Positions 1-11,847 of a stretch of DNA of 64,000 nt are shown here, in pieces. Made by a program: the position numbers and the translations under genes. The number at the start of each line of letters is the position of its first letter. Position 1 is the first letter of the stretch. Source of the stretch: Alisma plantago-aquatica (lineage: Eukaryota > Streptophyta > Magnoliopsida > Alismatales > Alismataceae); contig OY856409.1 of the NCBI GenBank assembly GCA_963693085.1, forward strand, positions 302,460,058-302,524,057, in the 5' to 3' direction. The notes under the pieces are model-generated. The model searched no databases and was not told the origin of the DNA. It saw nothing but the letters and a program-made list of their open reading frames with translations.

Positions 1-202
1 TCTCGCCTCGGCGTTTGAGAATCTTGCCAAATCTGGCGTGTTTCTAGATGTCCGCAGATTACGACTAGGGCAAAATACGGCATTTCAACTACTGATTTTG
101 ATAAATCTGTAATGATGAATGCAGCAGTTGAAATTCCTTACTCAACTACAGTACCGCCCCCAAATGCAGTATCTAAACACAAACTGTGTAAACTAGTCAT
201 CA

Positions 203-221
203 CCCGTGTGCGATGCACGTG
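203..221 (-). other. Helitron-type 3' terminal hairpin
   Basis: An inverted repeat (plus strand CCCGTG, 7-nt loop, CACGTG; the last base pairs have decayed) lies ~7 bases inside the terminal CTAG at 193-196. The equivalents at 12442-12460 and 36257-36275 differ at the stem ends, suggesting an ancestral CCCGTG/CACGGG stem now decaying by transitions. It would serve as the transposition termination signal. Confidence 0.55.
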
Positions 222-528
222 ATTTATAGAATAATGTTGTGTTGGGTCAAAATTTTGAACTATTAAAATAGGTGAAATGTATATACATATATTGAAAATT
301 GGAAAAAATTAGATACACTATAGAGAAGATAGTTCTTCTTTCGTCTTGACAACCAACAATAAAAAATAAGAGTTTACAGAAACTTTTTGTTACAACAGAA
401 CAACAGATTAGAAACTCATTGTTTATAAATGAACTTTACATTCTCTTTCAAGTAAGTTGTTTTGTTTTCCTTAAATCTACATGCCGAGTACCTTGATATC
501 TTTTTGTATAAGACTTATCGAGATACTA

Positions 529-834
529 CTAAATTAAAATGAAATGAAAGACAGTTTGGAATAAACATAAGACTACTAAATATTTAACTGAATCAGAAAA
601 TTGTAAACATCTACTACAACCTTGGAGTAGTGCTCTCGTGTATACTTTGACATATACACAAGCTCCTAGAATGTTGGCAGAGAAGTATATGTAGTTGTCT
701 CTCGGACCTTCTACAACAACTTTGCTTGATAGTTGATACATTCGTTTAGCAATTTGAGTAAAAATATGGAGTCTGTAGAGATGGTCTTTTGTATAATAGA
801 ATGGTTGGGGATTTGGATTTGCGGATTGACCCAA
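529..834 (-). pseudogene. Exon-like open frame near the Helitron 3' end
   Basis: Not recognised. An ~100-codon minus-strand frame follows a pyrimidine-rich stretch ending in TTAG at ~838 and reads ANPNPQPFYYTKDHLY, then a mixed hydrophobic/basic stretch with ILGACVYVKVY. It begins with TTG, not ATG, so it would be an internal exon or a fragment. The frame stays largely open at the equivalent sites in copy 2 (about 12785-13040, with a 4-bp deletion near its start) and copy 3 (about 36610-36900). Its position in the minus-strand Helitron-like element fits a captured exon. It may also be a chance frame; the three copies are too similar to prove selection. Confidence 0.25.
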
Positions 835-1200
835 CTTACTAAGAAAAATAGATTTAATGGTTCATGACATGATCTAATTAATCTATATTATTGGAAACAT
901 CCAATAATACTTTTGCAAATTGGTTCAAAATTTACTTGGCCAATGGAAACTAAACTTTAGCTACATTAAAAAAATGTTTTCACTATATAAATATATGATT
1001 AATGCACAAACACAACATATATAGACTGAATCTTAAATGTTAGACTCACAAATGTAGCATATCTATAGCGCTTTAGCGACACGACTTGTACCTAATGGCC
1101 CCAAAACATTTCTGAAAAGACTGAGATTTCTTTGATGCACAGAAGATGGAACTTCCAATTATCTAAATGTTGAATCAAAAACTAAAATTCTTGGTCAGCA

Positions 1201-1461
1201 TTGAATAGGGTTCATGAAGATTATGACAGATACATACTCAAGTATGCATCAAATACTAACTATTCAAAAAGAATAGAAGTGACAATTAAAATACAACAAA
1301 TTCATCACATATATGATACCGGCAACCAAAATATAACTTTTAACAGACTAAGCACACATAGAAATAGGCCTTATTTTAGACGTCATAAAGTTCAATCCAT
1401 GAACTCTAACAGAGATATCACGCTAATTGCGAATAAGATAATAAGAACGCATCTTACATGA
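1201..1461 (+). other. Short open frame kept open in all six arms
   Basis: An ~86-codon frame beginning TTG and reading NRVHEDYxRYILKYAS is also open at 9038-9298 (-), 13433-13693 (+), 32836-33096 (-), 37260-37520 (+) and 58966-59226 (-). No ATG or family resemblance was found. The differences between copies change amino acids freely (for example K/T/I after NYS), which argues against purifying selection. Recorded because it is open in six of six copies; most likely chance plus recent common origin. Confidence 0.15.
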
Positions 1462-3490
1462 CGCATGTGTAAAAGTAAACATATAATAATTAGATCTATA
1501 GAATTTACCACTACAGAGACCTGTTCGGGCACAACACTAAAAAATCCTGACATATGTATTGATAAACAACAACGCCACACACAAAAGCCATAGAATCACA
1601 AGACAAAAAAAGAACTTGCTACAGAAAATCTATGAAATCGACAGTTAGATGCAAAATTTAAAGATTTAGTGGAAATGAGTGATCAATCAGAAATAGCAGA
1701 AACAACAGTGGCCTTGGAAGAAGGTTCCATTAGCAGCACCACGGTGGGCAGCACAAAAGTTGTTCCTATTCTATGATAGGACTTGGGATGTGACTCTCAA
1801 GGGAGGTGTCTTGCAGACTTTACTCTAGGCTCCGCAAAAACGTAGCCGCTAGGACCTAGAGGGCGAGCAGACTAAAAACGATCATGATAATATTAGAGTG
1901 TTGCCTACCAGATGGCCGTTTGGGTGAGCCCTTTTTAACTACTACATTAGTTAATGAATTACGTGATTCCTACTTCCCGATTAACACAGTAGAAGTGTTT
2001 CATTACTTCATTTGGATAAAAGTAATTATGAAAATACATCGCCAATACACCCATCCCAACCACCCCGGCCGTCAGAACCAGCAAAGCAAAGCCCATCCGC
2101 CACTGCCTTTGACGACCCTCTTCAGGGAATTTTTGACTGGAGCGATCCAGTTGTCGACTCGAAACTGATGGAGTGATTGAGCAAGTTGGTCATTGGTAAA
2201 GGAGGTGAGCCCCCTCCGAGCTTGGTCAGCGGGTCCATCATGCTCTTCATGATTCTGTGTTGACGTAGGCTAAGAAGGTGAGAAGCAGGATAGAAAATAC
2301 CAGCTCAACGGGAAGTTGACCTCGGTCCATGAGCAGCACAGATCACCGATGAGCCACCAAGTACCATCATCTATGGGATCCCAAATCGCAGCGAGCACGA
2401 ACACCCCAAAGACCGACGGAGAAGGAAGAAGGACGGTGGGTGAAGGAATAGAGGTGAAGAAGGAGGAGATGGTAGGGGGAGATGGATCAGATGAGGCAGG
2501 CGGTGGTAGGTGTCGCGGGTATCGGGGAGGTTAGGGCCTAAAACCTCGCGTCTGTGGCCTTCAGCATTCCAAAATCACACTGAATATGGCCTACTTTAAG
2601 TGCTTGTTTGGTTTAAAGGAAAGGATTATGATGGGATACATCATTAAAATATCTAGGATGGTACACGTAATGAATAGGAGCTTAAGTTTTCCATCCTACA
2701 TTTGGATGTACAATTGGAAATGATTTCTATCCTTGCTTTCGTTGTTAGTTCACACGTGTTATTGGCGCTCCGTCTCCTTCTTGATATACTTCTTACCATA
2801 AATAATCCCAGCTTTATCTGGCACAATTAAATATGGATGTGAATAACCACAAATCATTTAACAATGTCAAATTAAAAGCTTACGCCCAACTTGCTGTGTA
2901 CAAGACATCTATCATTGTTTAATACTCTTTGATATGTAAATTGATGACTTTTTTCTAACAAAAAGTTACCTTATGAATTTTGATTTAGAAAACGCATAGC
3001 TTTGCAAAGAGCCGTAATATTGAAACTTTCTCTAGAACAAATTTGCATCATTGTGGCGGATGCAGCAATGTTAAAAAGTTTCTTAGGCCTAATTTGGCCG
3101 TAGATTTCTTAAATCCTGGTAATTTACATAGTTATCGAAGGCTCATCACGTTATAAGTGAGACTCGTAACTACCGTTATGTAATCAACGTTATGATAATG
3201 GAGGCCTTCTTCAGGCACGCCGAAATGAGGGGTATTGACAAAGTCTGTCTCCTGTCCGATATCTTGCCCTATTTCATCTTTTTTCTCAATAGATTCATTG
3301 TGATGTCCACAGGTCGTGTATGTCTCATCCGTCATTCCATTACAAAAATAATGACGCTTACTACCATATTACTGGGATTTACAATGCAAGCGGCCAAACT
3401 TAGCCTAGGTGTAATACCGTATACCATCATTAATTGAAACTTAACGAATTGGAGTACTGTAAAAAGTGAAAATTTACCACTACACCATAC

Positions 3491-3738
3491 CTGGCTGATG
3501 AGCATCTGAATGCACGCTTCCTTAGTATAATATTTGCAGTGATCAACGACACTATTCCGATGTATTTAGCCTTGACAACTGTGGAAGCATCCCGTCGCGA
3601 ATAGGATGAAACTGACTTGGAGTTGACCTTGAGAGAAGCTTCATACAAATGCATGAAGTTGTAGAAGAAGATAAACAGAGAAGGGTTAAGCTTGGAAGCG
3701 TGAAACGGAGGGGAATGAGCATCACCCACTGCTGACAA
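3491..3738 (-). pseudogene. Exon-like fragment ending in a GT donor, left arm copy 1
   Basis: On the minus strand an open stretch with the motif SVSSYSRRDASTVVKAK ends in CAG|GTATGG at 3491, a good plant splice donor. Upstream, TTGTCAG at ~3735 could be an acceptor. The same fragment with the same donor occurs in every surviving arm: 7044-7311 (+), 15430-15694 (-), 30541-30808 (+) and 56700-56955 (+). Product not recognised. Its orientation matches the Helitron-like element in each arm, consistent with a captured exon. Confidence 0.35.
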
Positions 3739-4905
3739 GGAGGGCCGGGCTGAACCAAGGTGAAGCTAGGGCTAGAAAATCAGATGTTGTAGCAAGAGGA
3801 GAACCAAAGCTAGGGCTAGCCGTCGGGAGAGCGATTGGGTCTGAGGTGTGTATACCACGCCAGCAGTACTAGGGGGGAGGGTCGAATTTTGAATCAGTTT
3901 CCGTCAGGACTCTCTTTACCGTCGGAGTACTATTCGTCTGTTGTTTTTGTGCAAACAAATGTAGGATTAGGAATAGTAACAGAATTCAAGTCTCATCCTA
4001 CTCGGAATCCTATGAACCAAACATACTGTAAGAGCGTCGTGATTGAACGGGACAAATCCCGCAGGCCTGACTACTGGAATTCTGTAAATACTTCCTAGTG
4101 TTTCCAAACGACAACATTGCGATTGTGGTACTTAAAATACCATACTAGATTACAATACCACCACGAATTGCATCATCCAAACGGGACCTTAAGGGGTCGC
4201 CTAGATAACTACTGACCGTAGCACCGTGCGGCTATTAATATTGTAAATAGCTTGCTGGTACCAACACGTAACCTTTCAAATTGTATATAGGCTTTGTTCG
4301 GCAAAGCTGTTGGGAGTGGCCGGTAGAGACTTACGGACGCGGGCAGCCTGGAAATAAGTACAGGAAGGTCAATCGCTGACGTATCCTAACACCAGTGGGA
4401 TCTGCCGCTGGACACCATTTCATAAATGTTGATTACTATGTGACTTCAACAACTAAGAGCGATCAAATCAACCACGTCAAAAGGACACAGTGGGAAGCGA
4501 TGAACTCAACCGCTTTACCGAACGGGCAAATAACCAGAGCGGAGGCGTTTATTGTGAATTCCGTCGGACATGGCAGGATTCTAAACGCAAAAAATGTGTG
4601 CAGGTAACTATCGGATTGAAAGCTGTGTGGTTTCTATTTGACATATCTAGATGCCTATTTATATATAAATTACCGGCATTCTCAATGCTCCGCCCCGAAC
4701 GGCCCCTAAGGCTGCTGATGTCGCCCAACATTGAGGATCTTCTAGCCCACCTATGCGCCTATGAAGTAATTCGAGTTGCGCTTCTCCTGCTTCCGTAACT
4801 TTGGCGGCAGAACCCTAACACCGACCGACGCAAAAGGCACGTTTGCCTACAAAATATTGAATTGTCGAAATTCCGCACAAATTTTGTTAAAATATATGAT
4901 TTATT

Positions 4906-5870
4906 TTTTTTGGATCCACGGGCCAGCCACAGTTAAATTTTGGAGTCTGGGAGAATTTTGATGGAAACCAAAATGCGGGATTACTATTATGTTTAGAAAT
5001 ACCAGGATTAGCCTCGTTTCCGGAATCATTTAAACCAAACATAAACTTTCTGCAAATGGATGCCAAAATATAATCCAATACGGCAAAATCTAGGAAACCA
5101 AACATGCCCAAAGTCGGCAAAACGATTTCGGACGATCTCTTCTGCAATACAATTGTGTTATAATAATTATAGTGAACTCCTCTGGTTATTTTCTCATATT
5201 AAAGGACCATTCTGTAATTTCAAAAAATTGTGTGAAAAATTGCAGAAGTAATCCAAAACGGGCCTTCTTATATAGTATAGATATGGAAATCATTAAAATT
5301 TTTATTAATTTTTAATGTGTAATATAAATAAATAAAGATGAAAAAGACGTAAAGAATTATATCTATCAAAAACCATAATATTCTTAAATCATAATAACCT
5401 TAACAAGTGATTATAATACAGCCTTAGAAAAATATTTTTATTATGGTACATTTATAATCTTAATAAAAATATTAAGATTAAAACCACATCACATTATTTT
5501 TATTTCACTTTGTGTGTACAAAGCATTGTAATAATATATGTATTTCATGTGCTTGTAAATATATGGTTTTGTTCATCAATGTTTAACATAATGTAGTATA
5601 TTAATTTTTACATTAATTTTGTAGGGAATTTTTACTATATTATCTTGTATGGTTATCTTTAATTATCATTTTCAGATCATACTGGTTAAGTGTGAAGAAT
5701 AATAATATGTTAGGTAAATCACATTGTTTTCATATAGCGCAGTCTGTTTCTTTTTTATGATGTTTGTATTTTTTCTTTTGTAAGTTGTACTGATAGTGGT
5801 GGTTATAGTGTAAAATAGTTTACATAGTGTGATCATAGTGTATAATATTTTTGAGTTGGCCTATATACAA
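4906..5870. repeat. Loop between inverted arms, copy 1
   Basis: About 965 bp. 4906-5281 is the 5' end of the Helitron-like element. 5282-5850 is AT-rich flank, and the last ~20 bases (gagttggcctatatac) join to the right arm. No gene is visible. Copy 2 has the same orientation at 16844-17810; copy 3 has the opposite orientation at 54581-55510. Confidence 0.8.
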
Positions 5871-8800
5871 AACAAATTAAATCATATATTTTAACAAATC
5901 CAGAAAACCAAACATAAAATTTGTGTGGAATTTGGACAATTCAACATTTTGTAAGCAAAATGTGCCTTTTGCGTCGGTCGGTGTTAGGGTTCAGCCGCCA
6001 AAGTTATGGAAGCAGGAGGAGCACAACTCGAATGACTTCATAGGTGCATAGGTGGGCCAGAAGATCCTCAACGTTAGGCGATATCAGCAGCCTTAGGGGC
6101 CGTTCGGGGCGGAGCATTGAGAATGCCAGTAATTTATATATAAATAGGCATCTAGATATGTCGAATAGAAACCACACGACTTTTAATCTGGTAGTTACCT
6201 GCACACATTTGTTGTGTTTAGAATCCTGCCATGTCTGGCGGAATTCACAATAAACACCTCCACTCCGGTTATTTGCCCGTTCGGTAAAGCGGCTAAGTTC
6301 ATCGCTTCCCACTGCGTCATTTTGACGTGGTTCATTTGATCGCTCTTAGCCGCTGGAGTCATGTAGTAATTACAATTTACGGAATGGTGTCCAGCGGCAA
6401 ATCCCACTGGTGTTAGGATACGTCAGCGATTGACCTGCCTGTACTTATTTCCAGGCTTCCCGCGTCTGTAAGTCTCTGCCGGCCACTCCCAACAGCTTTG
6501 CCGAACAAAGCTTATATAAAATTTGAAAGGTTACAGGTTGGTACCAGAAAGCTATTTACAGTATTAATAGCCACAAGGTGCTGCGGTCAGTAGTTATCTA
6601 GACGGCCCCTTAAGGTCCCATTTGGATGCTGCAATTCGTGGTGGTATTGTAATCTAGTATGGTATTTTAAGTACCACAATCGCAATGTTGTCGTTTGGAA
6701 ACACTAGGAAGTATTTACATAATTCCGATAGTCAGGCCTACGGGATTTGTCCCGTTCAATCACGGCGCTCTTACGATATGTTTGCTTCATAGGATTCCGA
6801 GTAGGATGGGACTTGAATTCTACTACTATTCCTAATCCTACGTTTGTTTGCACAAAAACAACAGAAGGATAGTACCCCGACGGTAAAGAGAGTCCTGACA
6901 GAAACAGATTCAAAGTTCGACCCTCCCCCCTAGTATTGATGGCGTGGTATACACACCTCAAGCCCAATCGCTCTCCTGAAGGCTGGCCCTAGCTTTGGTT
7001 CTCCGCTTGCTACAACATCTGATTTTCTTGCCCTAGCTTCACCTTGGCTCAGCCTGCCCCTCCTTATCAGCGGTGGGTGACGCTCATTCCCCTCCGTTTC
7101 ACGCTGCCGAGCTTAACCCTTCTCTGTTTATCTTGTTCTATGACTCCGTCCATTTGTTTGAAGCTTCTCTCAAGGTCAATTCCAGGTCAGTTTCATCCTA
7201 TTCACGACGGGATGCTTCCACGGTTGTCAAGGCTAAATCGATCGGAATAGTGTCGTTGATCCCTTCAAATTTTATACCAAGGAAGTGTGCGTTCAGATGC
7301 TCATCAGTCAGGTATGGTGTAGTGGTAAATTTTTGCTTTTTTACAGTACTCCAATTCGTTAAGTTTCAATTAATGACGATATACAATATTACACCTAGGC
7401 CCCGTTTGACCGCTTGCATTGTAAATCCCGATAATCTGGTAGTAGGCGTCATTAAAAAAAATCAGAACATAGGCGTCGGTTATTAGTATAAAACCGACAA
7501 CAAAGACATATAACGTCGATTATTAGCAACAGGTAACTTTTTGTTAGAAAAAAGTCATCAATTTACATATCAATGAGTATTAAACAATGATAGATGGCTT
7601 GTACACAACAAGTTGGGGGAAAGCTTTTAATTTGACATTGTTAAATGATTTGTGGTTATTTACATCCATATTTAATTGCACCAGATTAAGCTGGGATTAT
7701 TCATGGTAAAGAAGTATATCAAGAAGGAGACGGAGTGCCAATAACACGTGTGAACTAACATCGAAAGCAAGGATAGAAATCCTTTCCAATTGTACATCCA
7801 AACATAGGATGGAAAACTTAAGCTCCTATCCCTTACGTGTACCATCCTAGATATTTTAATGATGTATCCCATCATAATCCTTTCCTTTAAACCAAACATG
7901 CACTTAAAGTACACCATATTCAGCGTGATTTTGGAATGCCGAAGGCCACAGACGCGAGGATTTAGGCCCTAACCTCCCCGATACCCGTGACACCTATCAC
8001 CGCCTGCCTCATCTGATCCATCTCCCCCTACCATCTCCTCCTTCTCTGCCTCTCTTCCTTCACCCACCGTCCTTCCTTCTCTATCAATCTTTGGGTGTTC
8101 GTGCTCACTGTGATTTGGGATCCCAGTGATGATGGAACTTGGTGGCTCACCGGTGATCTGCGCTGATCCTGGACCGAGGTCAACTTCCCATTGAGCAAGT
8201 ATTTTCTGTCCTACTTCTCACCTTCTTAGCCTACGTCAACACAGAATCATCAAGAGCATGCTGGACCCACTGACTAAGCTCGGAGGGGGCTCACCTCCTT
8301 TACCAACGACCAACTTGCTCAATCACTCTGTCAGTTTCGAGTCGACAACTGGATCGCTCCAGCCGAAAATGCCCTGAAAAGGGTCGTTAAAGGCAGTGGA
8401 GGATGGGCTATGCTTTGCTAATTCTGACGGCTGGGGTGGTTGGGATGGGTGTATTGGCAATGTTTTTTCATAATTTCTTTTATCCAAACGAAGTAATGAA
8501 AAACTGCTACTTTGTTAATCGGGCAGTTGGAATCCCGTAATTCATTAACTACTGTAGTAGTTAAAAAGGGCTCACCCAAACGGCCATCTGGTAGGCAACT
8601 CCCTAATCTTCTCATGATCGTTTTCAGTCCGCTCGCCCTCTAGGTCCTAGCGGCTACATTTTTGCGGTGCCTAGAGTAAAGTCTGCAAGACACCTCCCTT
8701 GAGAGTCACAACCTGCGTCCCAGCATTTTATAGGAACAACTTTTGTGCTACCCACCGTGTTGCTGCTAATGGAACCTTCTTCCAAGGCCACCATTGTTTC

Positions 8801-9416
8801 CGCTATTTCTGATTGATCACTCATTTCCACTAAATCTTTAAATTTTGCATCTAACTGTCGATTTCATAGATTTTCTGTAGCAAGTTCTTTTTTTGTCTTG
8901 CTATTGTATGGCTTTTGTGTGTGGCGTTGTTGTTTATCAATACATATGTTAGGATTTTTTGGTGTTGTGCCCGAACAGGTCTCTGTATTAGTAAATTATA
9001 TAGATCTAATTATTATATATTTACTTTTACACATGCATCATGTAAGATGCGTTCTTATTATCTTATTCACAATTAGCGTGATATCTCTGTTAGATTTCAT
9101 GGATTGAACTTTATGATGTCTAAAATAAGGCCTGCTTCTATGTGTGCTTAGTCTGTTAAAAGTTATATTTTGGTTGCCGGTATCATGTATGTGATGAATT
9201 TGTTGTATTTTAATTGTCACTTCTATTCTTATTGAATAGTTAGTACTCGATGCATACTTGAGTATGTATCTGGCATAATCTTCATGAACTCCATTCAATG
9301 CTGACTAAGAATTTTAGTTTTTGATTCAACATTTAGATAATTGGAAGTTCCATCTTCTATGCATAAAAGAAATCCTGGCCTTTTCAGAAATGTTTTGGGG
9401 CCATTAGGTGCAAGTC
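5871..9416. repeat. Right arm of giant inverted repeat, copy 1
   Basis: An inverted copy of the left arm, beginning aaattaaatcatat and ending ccattaggtgcaagtc. It corresponds to the Helitron-like sequence in plus orientation without its first ~376 bases and without its 3' end. It contains a foreign 77-bp filler (7454-7530) and an exon-like piece (7044-7311). Confidence 0.85.
7454..7530. other. CACTA-derived filler DNA replacing part of an arm
   Basis: Where copy 2 has ~370 bp of arm (30955-31327), copy 1 has ~77 bp containing atcagaacataggcgtcgg and attagtataaaaccgac. The first ~50 bp match the reverse complement of the subterminal repeats of the CACTA element at 42459-51786 (about 42820-42875). 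The rest (gacgt/cgattattag) is a variant of the same repeat. This is the signature of break repair copying an unlinked template. Confidence 0.75.
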
Positions 9417-9760
9417 ACAACACCACCACAACCCCAAGCACCACCATCAACCCACATCACCACCACAACACCACCAGCCACCATCATTCAACACCAAATA
9501 CAACAGCAAGACCCAATGACCCATGCTCGTGCTCCATACATCCTCCATACCAACACCCCACCTCCAAACAAGCAGCCACCATCCATCAACAACAACCCAC
9601 ACATTCAGCCACCACCACCACCTGACCATCAACACTCCCAACCACCAGCCAACACCACGACCACCAGCCAACAACACCTGCACTCCCACCCATCGGTCAC
9701 CATCACCAGCCAACAACACCAAGCACGACAGCAAGTTGCTGCTTCCACCACCTGTACATA
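9417..9760. repeat. CCA/ACC-rich low-complexity tract, copy 1
   Basis: About 340 bp built from ccacc, aacacc and atcaaccc. The long Thr/Pro/His frames here (and their Val/Gly/Trp antisense) come from base composition. It abuts the right-arm boundary. In copy 2 (33215-33600) a 37-bp stretch at 33214-33287 is present twice in tandem; copy 1 has it once. Confidence 0.75.
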
Positions 9761-9812
9761 ATGAGATAGTACTAGAACCAAGTACAAAAAAGAAAAGATC
9801 AATCAGCCATAC

Positions 9813-9858
9813 CTAGATGCATTTAGCCGCAATTGTTGTGCATCTTCATTGAAAGCAC
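9813..9858 (-). pseudogene. Exon-like fragment C, 46 bp
   Basis: Minus strand: acceptor TAG at 9859-9861, exon GTGCTTTCAATGAAG...GCATCTAG, donor GT at 9811-9812 (GTATGG). Entered with one carried G, the frame reads AFNEDAQQLRLNAS. Identical boundaries occur in copy 2 at 33649-33694. It is the third of a run of small exons in one orientation, suggesting a fragment of a real multi-exon host gene. Gene not recognised. Confidence 0.4.
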
Positions 9859-9955
9859 CTACAATTCAAAAAAAGATGTGGGAGCAGATCATAATAATAC
9901 TATAGCAGAAGATACCATTAAATTAAGATAGAATAAAAATCTACACGAATCATAC

Positions 9956-9998
9956 CTAGATTAACATGAGAATCATCTCTTTCTTTCTCTCCATTGGC
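9956..9998 (-). pseudogene. Exon-like fragment B
   Basis: Minus strand: ends CTCATGTTAATCTAG with donor GT at 9954-9955 (GTATGATTC). The frame compatible with fragments A and C reads ANGEKERDDSHVNL. Its upstream edge runs into the gcaatta tandem repeat (9997-10024), so the acceptor is unclear. Copy 2 equivalent starts at 33793. Confidence 0.35.
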
Positions 9999-10024
9999 AA
10001 TTAGCAATTAGCAATTAGCAATTA
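9997..10024. repeat. gcaatta tandem repeat, 4 units (3 in copy 2)
   Basis: Four perfect 7-bp units here; three at 33834-33854 in copy 2. A length difference between otherwise collinear units. Confidence 0.9.
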
Positions 10025-10105
10025 GCAAGTACCAAGTGACCTCAATTAGAATATATTAGACACATTAAACACTATAATATATTAATAAGTGCAAGTCAAT
10101 CATAC

Positions 10106-10162
10106 CTAGAATAGGATATTGAATAGGAGATTGAAGAGCCCCACTAGTAGAGTTCAAAGAGG
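10106..10162 (-). pseudogene. Exon-like fragment A, 57 bp
   Basis: Minus strand: acceptor TTTGCAG, exon from 10162 to 10106, donor CTAG|GTATGA. In the open frame it reads SLNSTSGALQSPIQYPIL and leaves a G for the next exon, matching the phase of fragment B. The same boundaries are kept in copy 2 (33936-33992). Product not recognised. Confidence 0.4.
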
Positions 10163-11847
10163 CTGCAAATATTAACAATTAACGGTCAAACAAAATTAAC
10201 AAGATGATGCCGATGTCTTAAGATGAAAGGTGTGCATAAACATAGAGTGCTAAAGGTGTGTCGCATAGGACTAGAGGTGCCAATAAAAACATACTCTAAT
10301 TATAAACCCAGCCAAAGCCAGCAGGAGCTGTTCCTCTCATCTTCTTTCTTTTACAGGGGAAAAAGTAAACACCCAGCATGTGCACCTGACTCCATGGCCC
10401 GAAATCCATGACCGAGTTGCAAGAACAGACATATCAGCTCAAATTCTTTCAAGTGAGCAAACATCAAATGAGATGGAATCCAAGGATAAGAGTGGAACAA
10501 ATAATATACATAACCCATCAGGGGAGAAACCAAACAACTAAACAAACATATACAAAATTCAACCCACAAAAAAATTAATTAACTAATAGATTGTTCATTA
10601 ATTTTTCATAGCCATCTAAAACCGAGCCCTGAGATCAGCACACCAATAACATAGTATGTGATGTGAAGTACACCCATGCTACCATTCACAGATGAGGTAT
10701 TAGCAAGGTCAGGTTTACCGCAATGTTTGCTGAATTCGGTATAGAAGGATTAGAAGAAACTAAAACATTATATATAACCAATCTAAACAATGGACCGAAT
10801 AACAACAACAAGCATACACATTACTTTAAACAAAAACCATCTTATAATTAATTTGTTCATTCATTTTCACAGCCATTGAACACAGGACCTTGAAACCAAA
10901 AATGGAATAAGAAGAATATATAATGAATTTCATATACAAAACCCAAAAAGGACATTCAAAGGTTTAAAAAACACACCCCACACAATGACAACAAAAAATC
11001 TACAAAAACAAAAACAAAAATAATTTTTCCTCACAATACACAGCCAGATAAACATCTCCTAATCCCATAACAATCCACCTTTTGGATGTACTGTTTGGGT
11101 TTGTGTATGTAGCCAGCATGCTACTAGCACCAGTATCTTCGAAGTCGGCCGAAGAGGATTATGGGTGATGAGGTGATGGGTCGCGTGTGACTGAAGCGTG
11201 AAATAGGATGATGGTGATTGTAGGCGACATTCACAATTCACAACAGGGGAAGGCTTAGGATTACTGTACATGGATTGGAAGGGTTGCAGATGGGAACAAA
11301 GAATGTTGCTAGGTGGTTGATCGACCTCTATTAGGATAGAACATAGAAAAACTCAAGTGTGGAGTCTGGACAAACAAGACCATCACATCACATCATGTCT
11401 TGTAGTTGAAGCAACTACTCATGGCAAATTGGGCGATAGATAGCCTTGAGTTTCTCTTGTAGTTGAAGTAACTGCACATGTCTGGGTATGGGGTGTTACT
11501 CGAGAGATTCGGTTGGTTACTGGAGAGGGAAAGGAGGGGGAAGGAGGTGGGAGTTGGAAAAAATTAGGGGGAAGGAGGAAGACGAAGAGGATGTGTTGTT
11601 GGAGGAGATGATAGTGGAGAAGTTGGGGTCTGACCTAGACATCACGAACACAAACCCCAAGCATAAGCCCACCCCTCCGCCCCGCCTAGACATCACATTT
11701 CCCTTTTGTCCCCTCTCCTTTCCCCCACTTGATGTCTCGATCAGCAGGAGGGGGAAGTGTGGTGTGTGCCTGTAGAGACGAGAGGAGGAGGAGGATGACA
11801 AGAGGGGGAAGCATATTGGAAAGCAAGAGGATGAAGGGAAGCATTAC
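10163..11847. other. Unit segment without a recognisable gene
   Basis: AT-rich to ~11040, then mixed composition. 11488-11800 contains purine-rich sequence (gaggaggag) whose frames are low-complexity. No conserved domain on either strand. Collinear with 33993-35664 in copy 2. If the minus-strand exon fossils come from one gene, this would be introns between a 5' exon (11848 upward) and fragment A. Confidence 0.5.

Larger units (their letters stand above)
1083..4905. repeat. Left arm of giant inverted repeat, copy 1
   Basis: The reverse complement matches 5871-9416 almost throughout. The outer boundary is at gacttg(t/c)acctaatggcc and the inner boundary at the AT-rich atatgattta stretch. The longer left arm includes ~370 bp (about 3000-3370) that the right arm lost and replaced with filler. 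The two arms could pair into a hairpin of more than 3.4 kb if transcribed across. Confidence 0.85.
193..5281 (-). mobile_element. Helitron-like element, copy 1
   Basis: Read on the minus strand, the element begins A|TCTATACTATATAAG at 5281 and ends in a short GC-rich hairpin followed by TGATGACTAG|T at 193. TC at the 5' end, CTAG at the 3' end, a hairpin ~10 nt inside the 3' end and insertion between A and T are Helitron hallmarks. No Rep/helicase is visible, so it would be non-autonomous. It contains exon-like pieces in the same orientation (3491-3738; 529-834), as expected of gene-capturing plant Helitrons. Sequence outside both ends is shared by all unit copies, so the copies spread by duplication of a larger segment, not by separate insertions. 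Confidence 0.6.

Noticed and set aside
3835..4098. 87-codon frame (GLRCVYHA...) repeated in arms at 3835, 6704, 15771, 30199 and 56322
   Set aside because: Starts with TTG, not ATG, has no domain, and is open in all copies simply because the arms are similar.
4490..4798. 102-codon frame overlapping others in the arms (6004-6312 and equivalents)
   Set aside because: Several frames are open on both strands over the same bases. No ATG-based or spliced gene model is supported.
1083..9416. Terminal inverted repeats of one big MULE or foldback transposon
   Set aside because: No 8-11-bp duplication flanks the outer arm ends (gcgacac versus acaacacc), and the arm boundaries fall inside the Helitron-like sequence.
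9341..9816. Overlapping Thr/Pro/His-rich and Val/Gly/Trp-rich open frames
   Set aside because: They arise from the CCA/ACC-rich low-complexity tract, occur in several frames and both strands at once, and have no domain.
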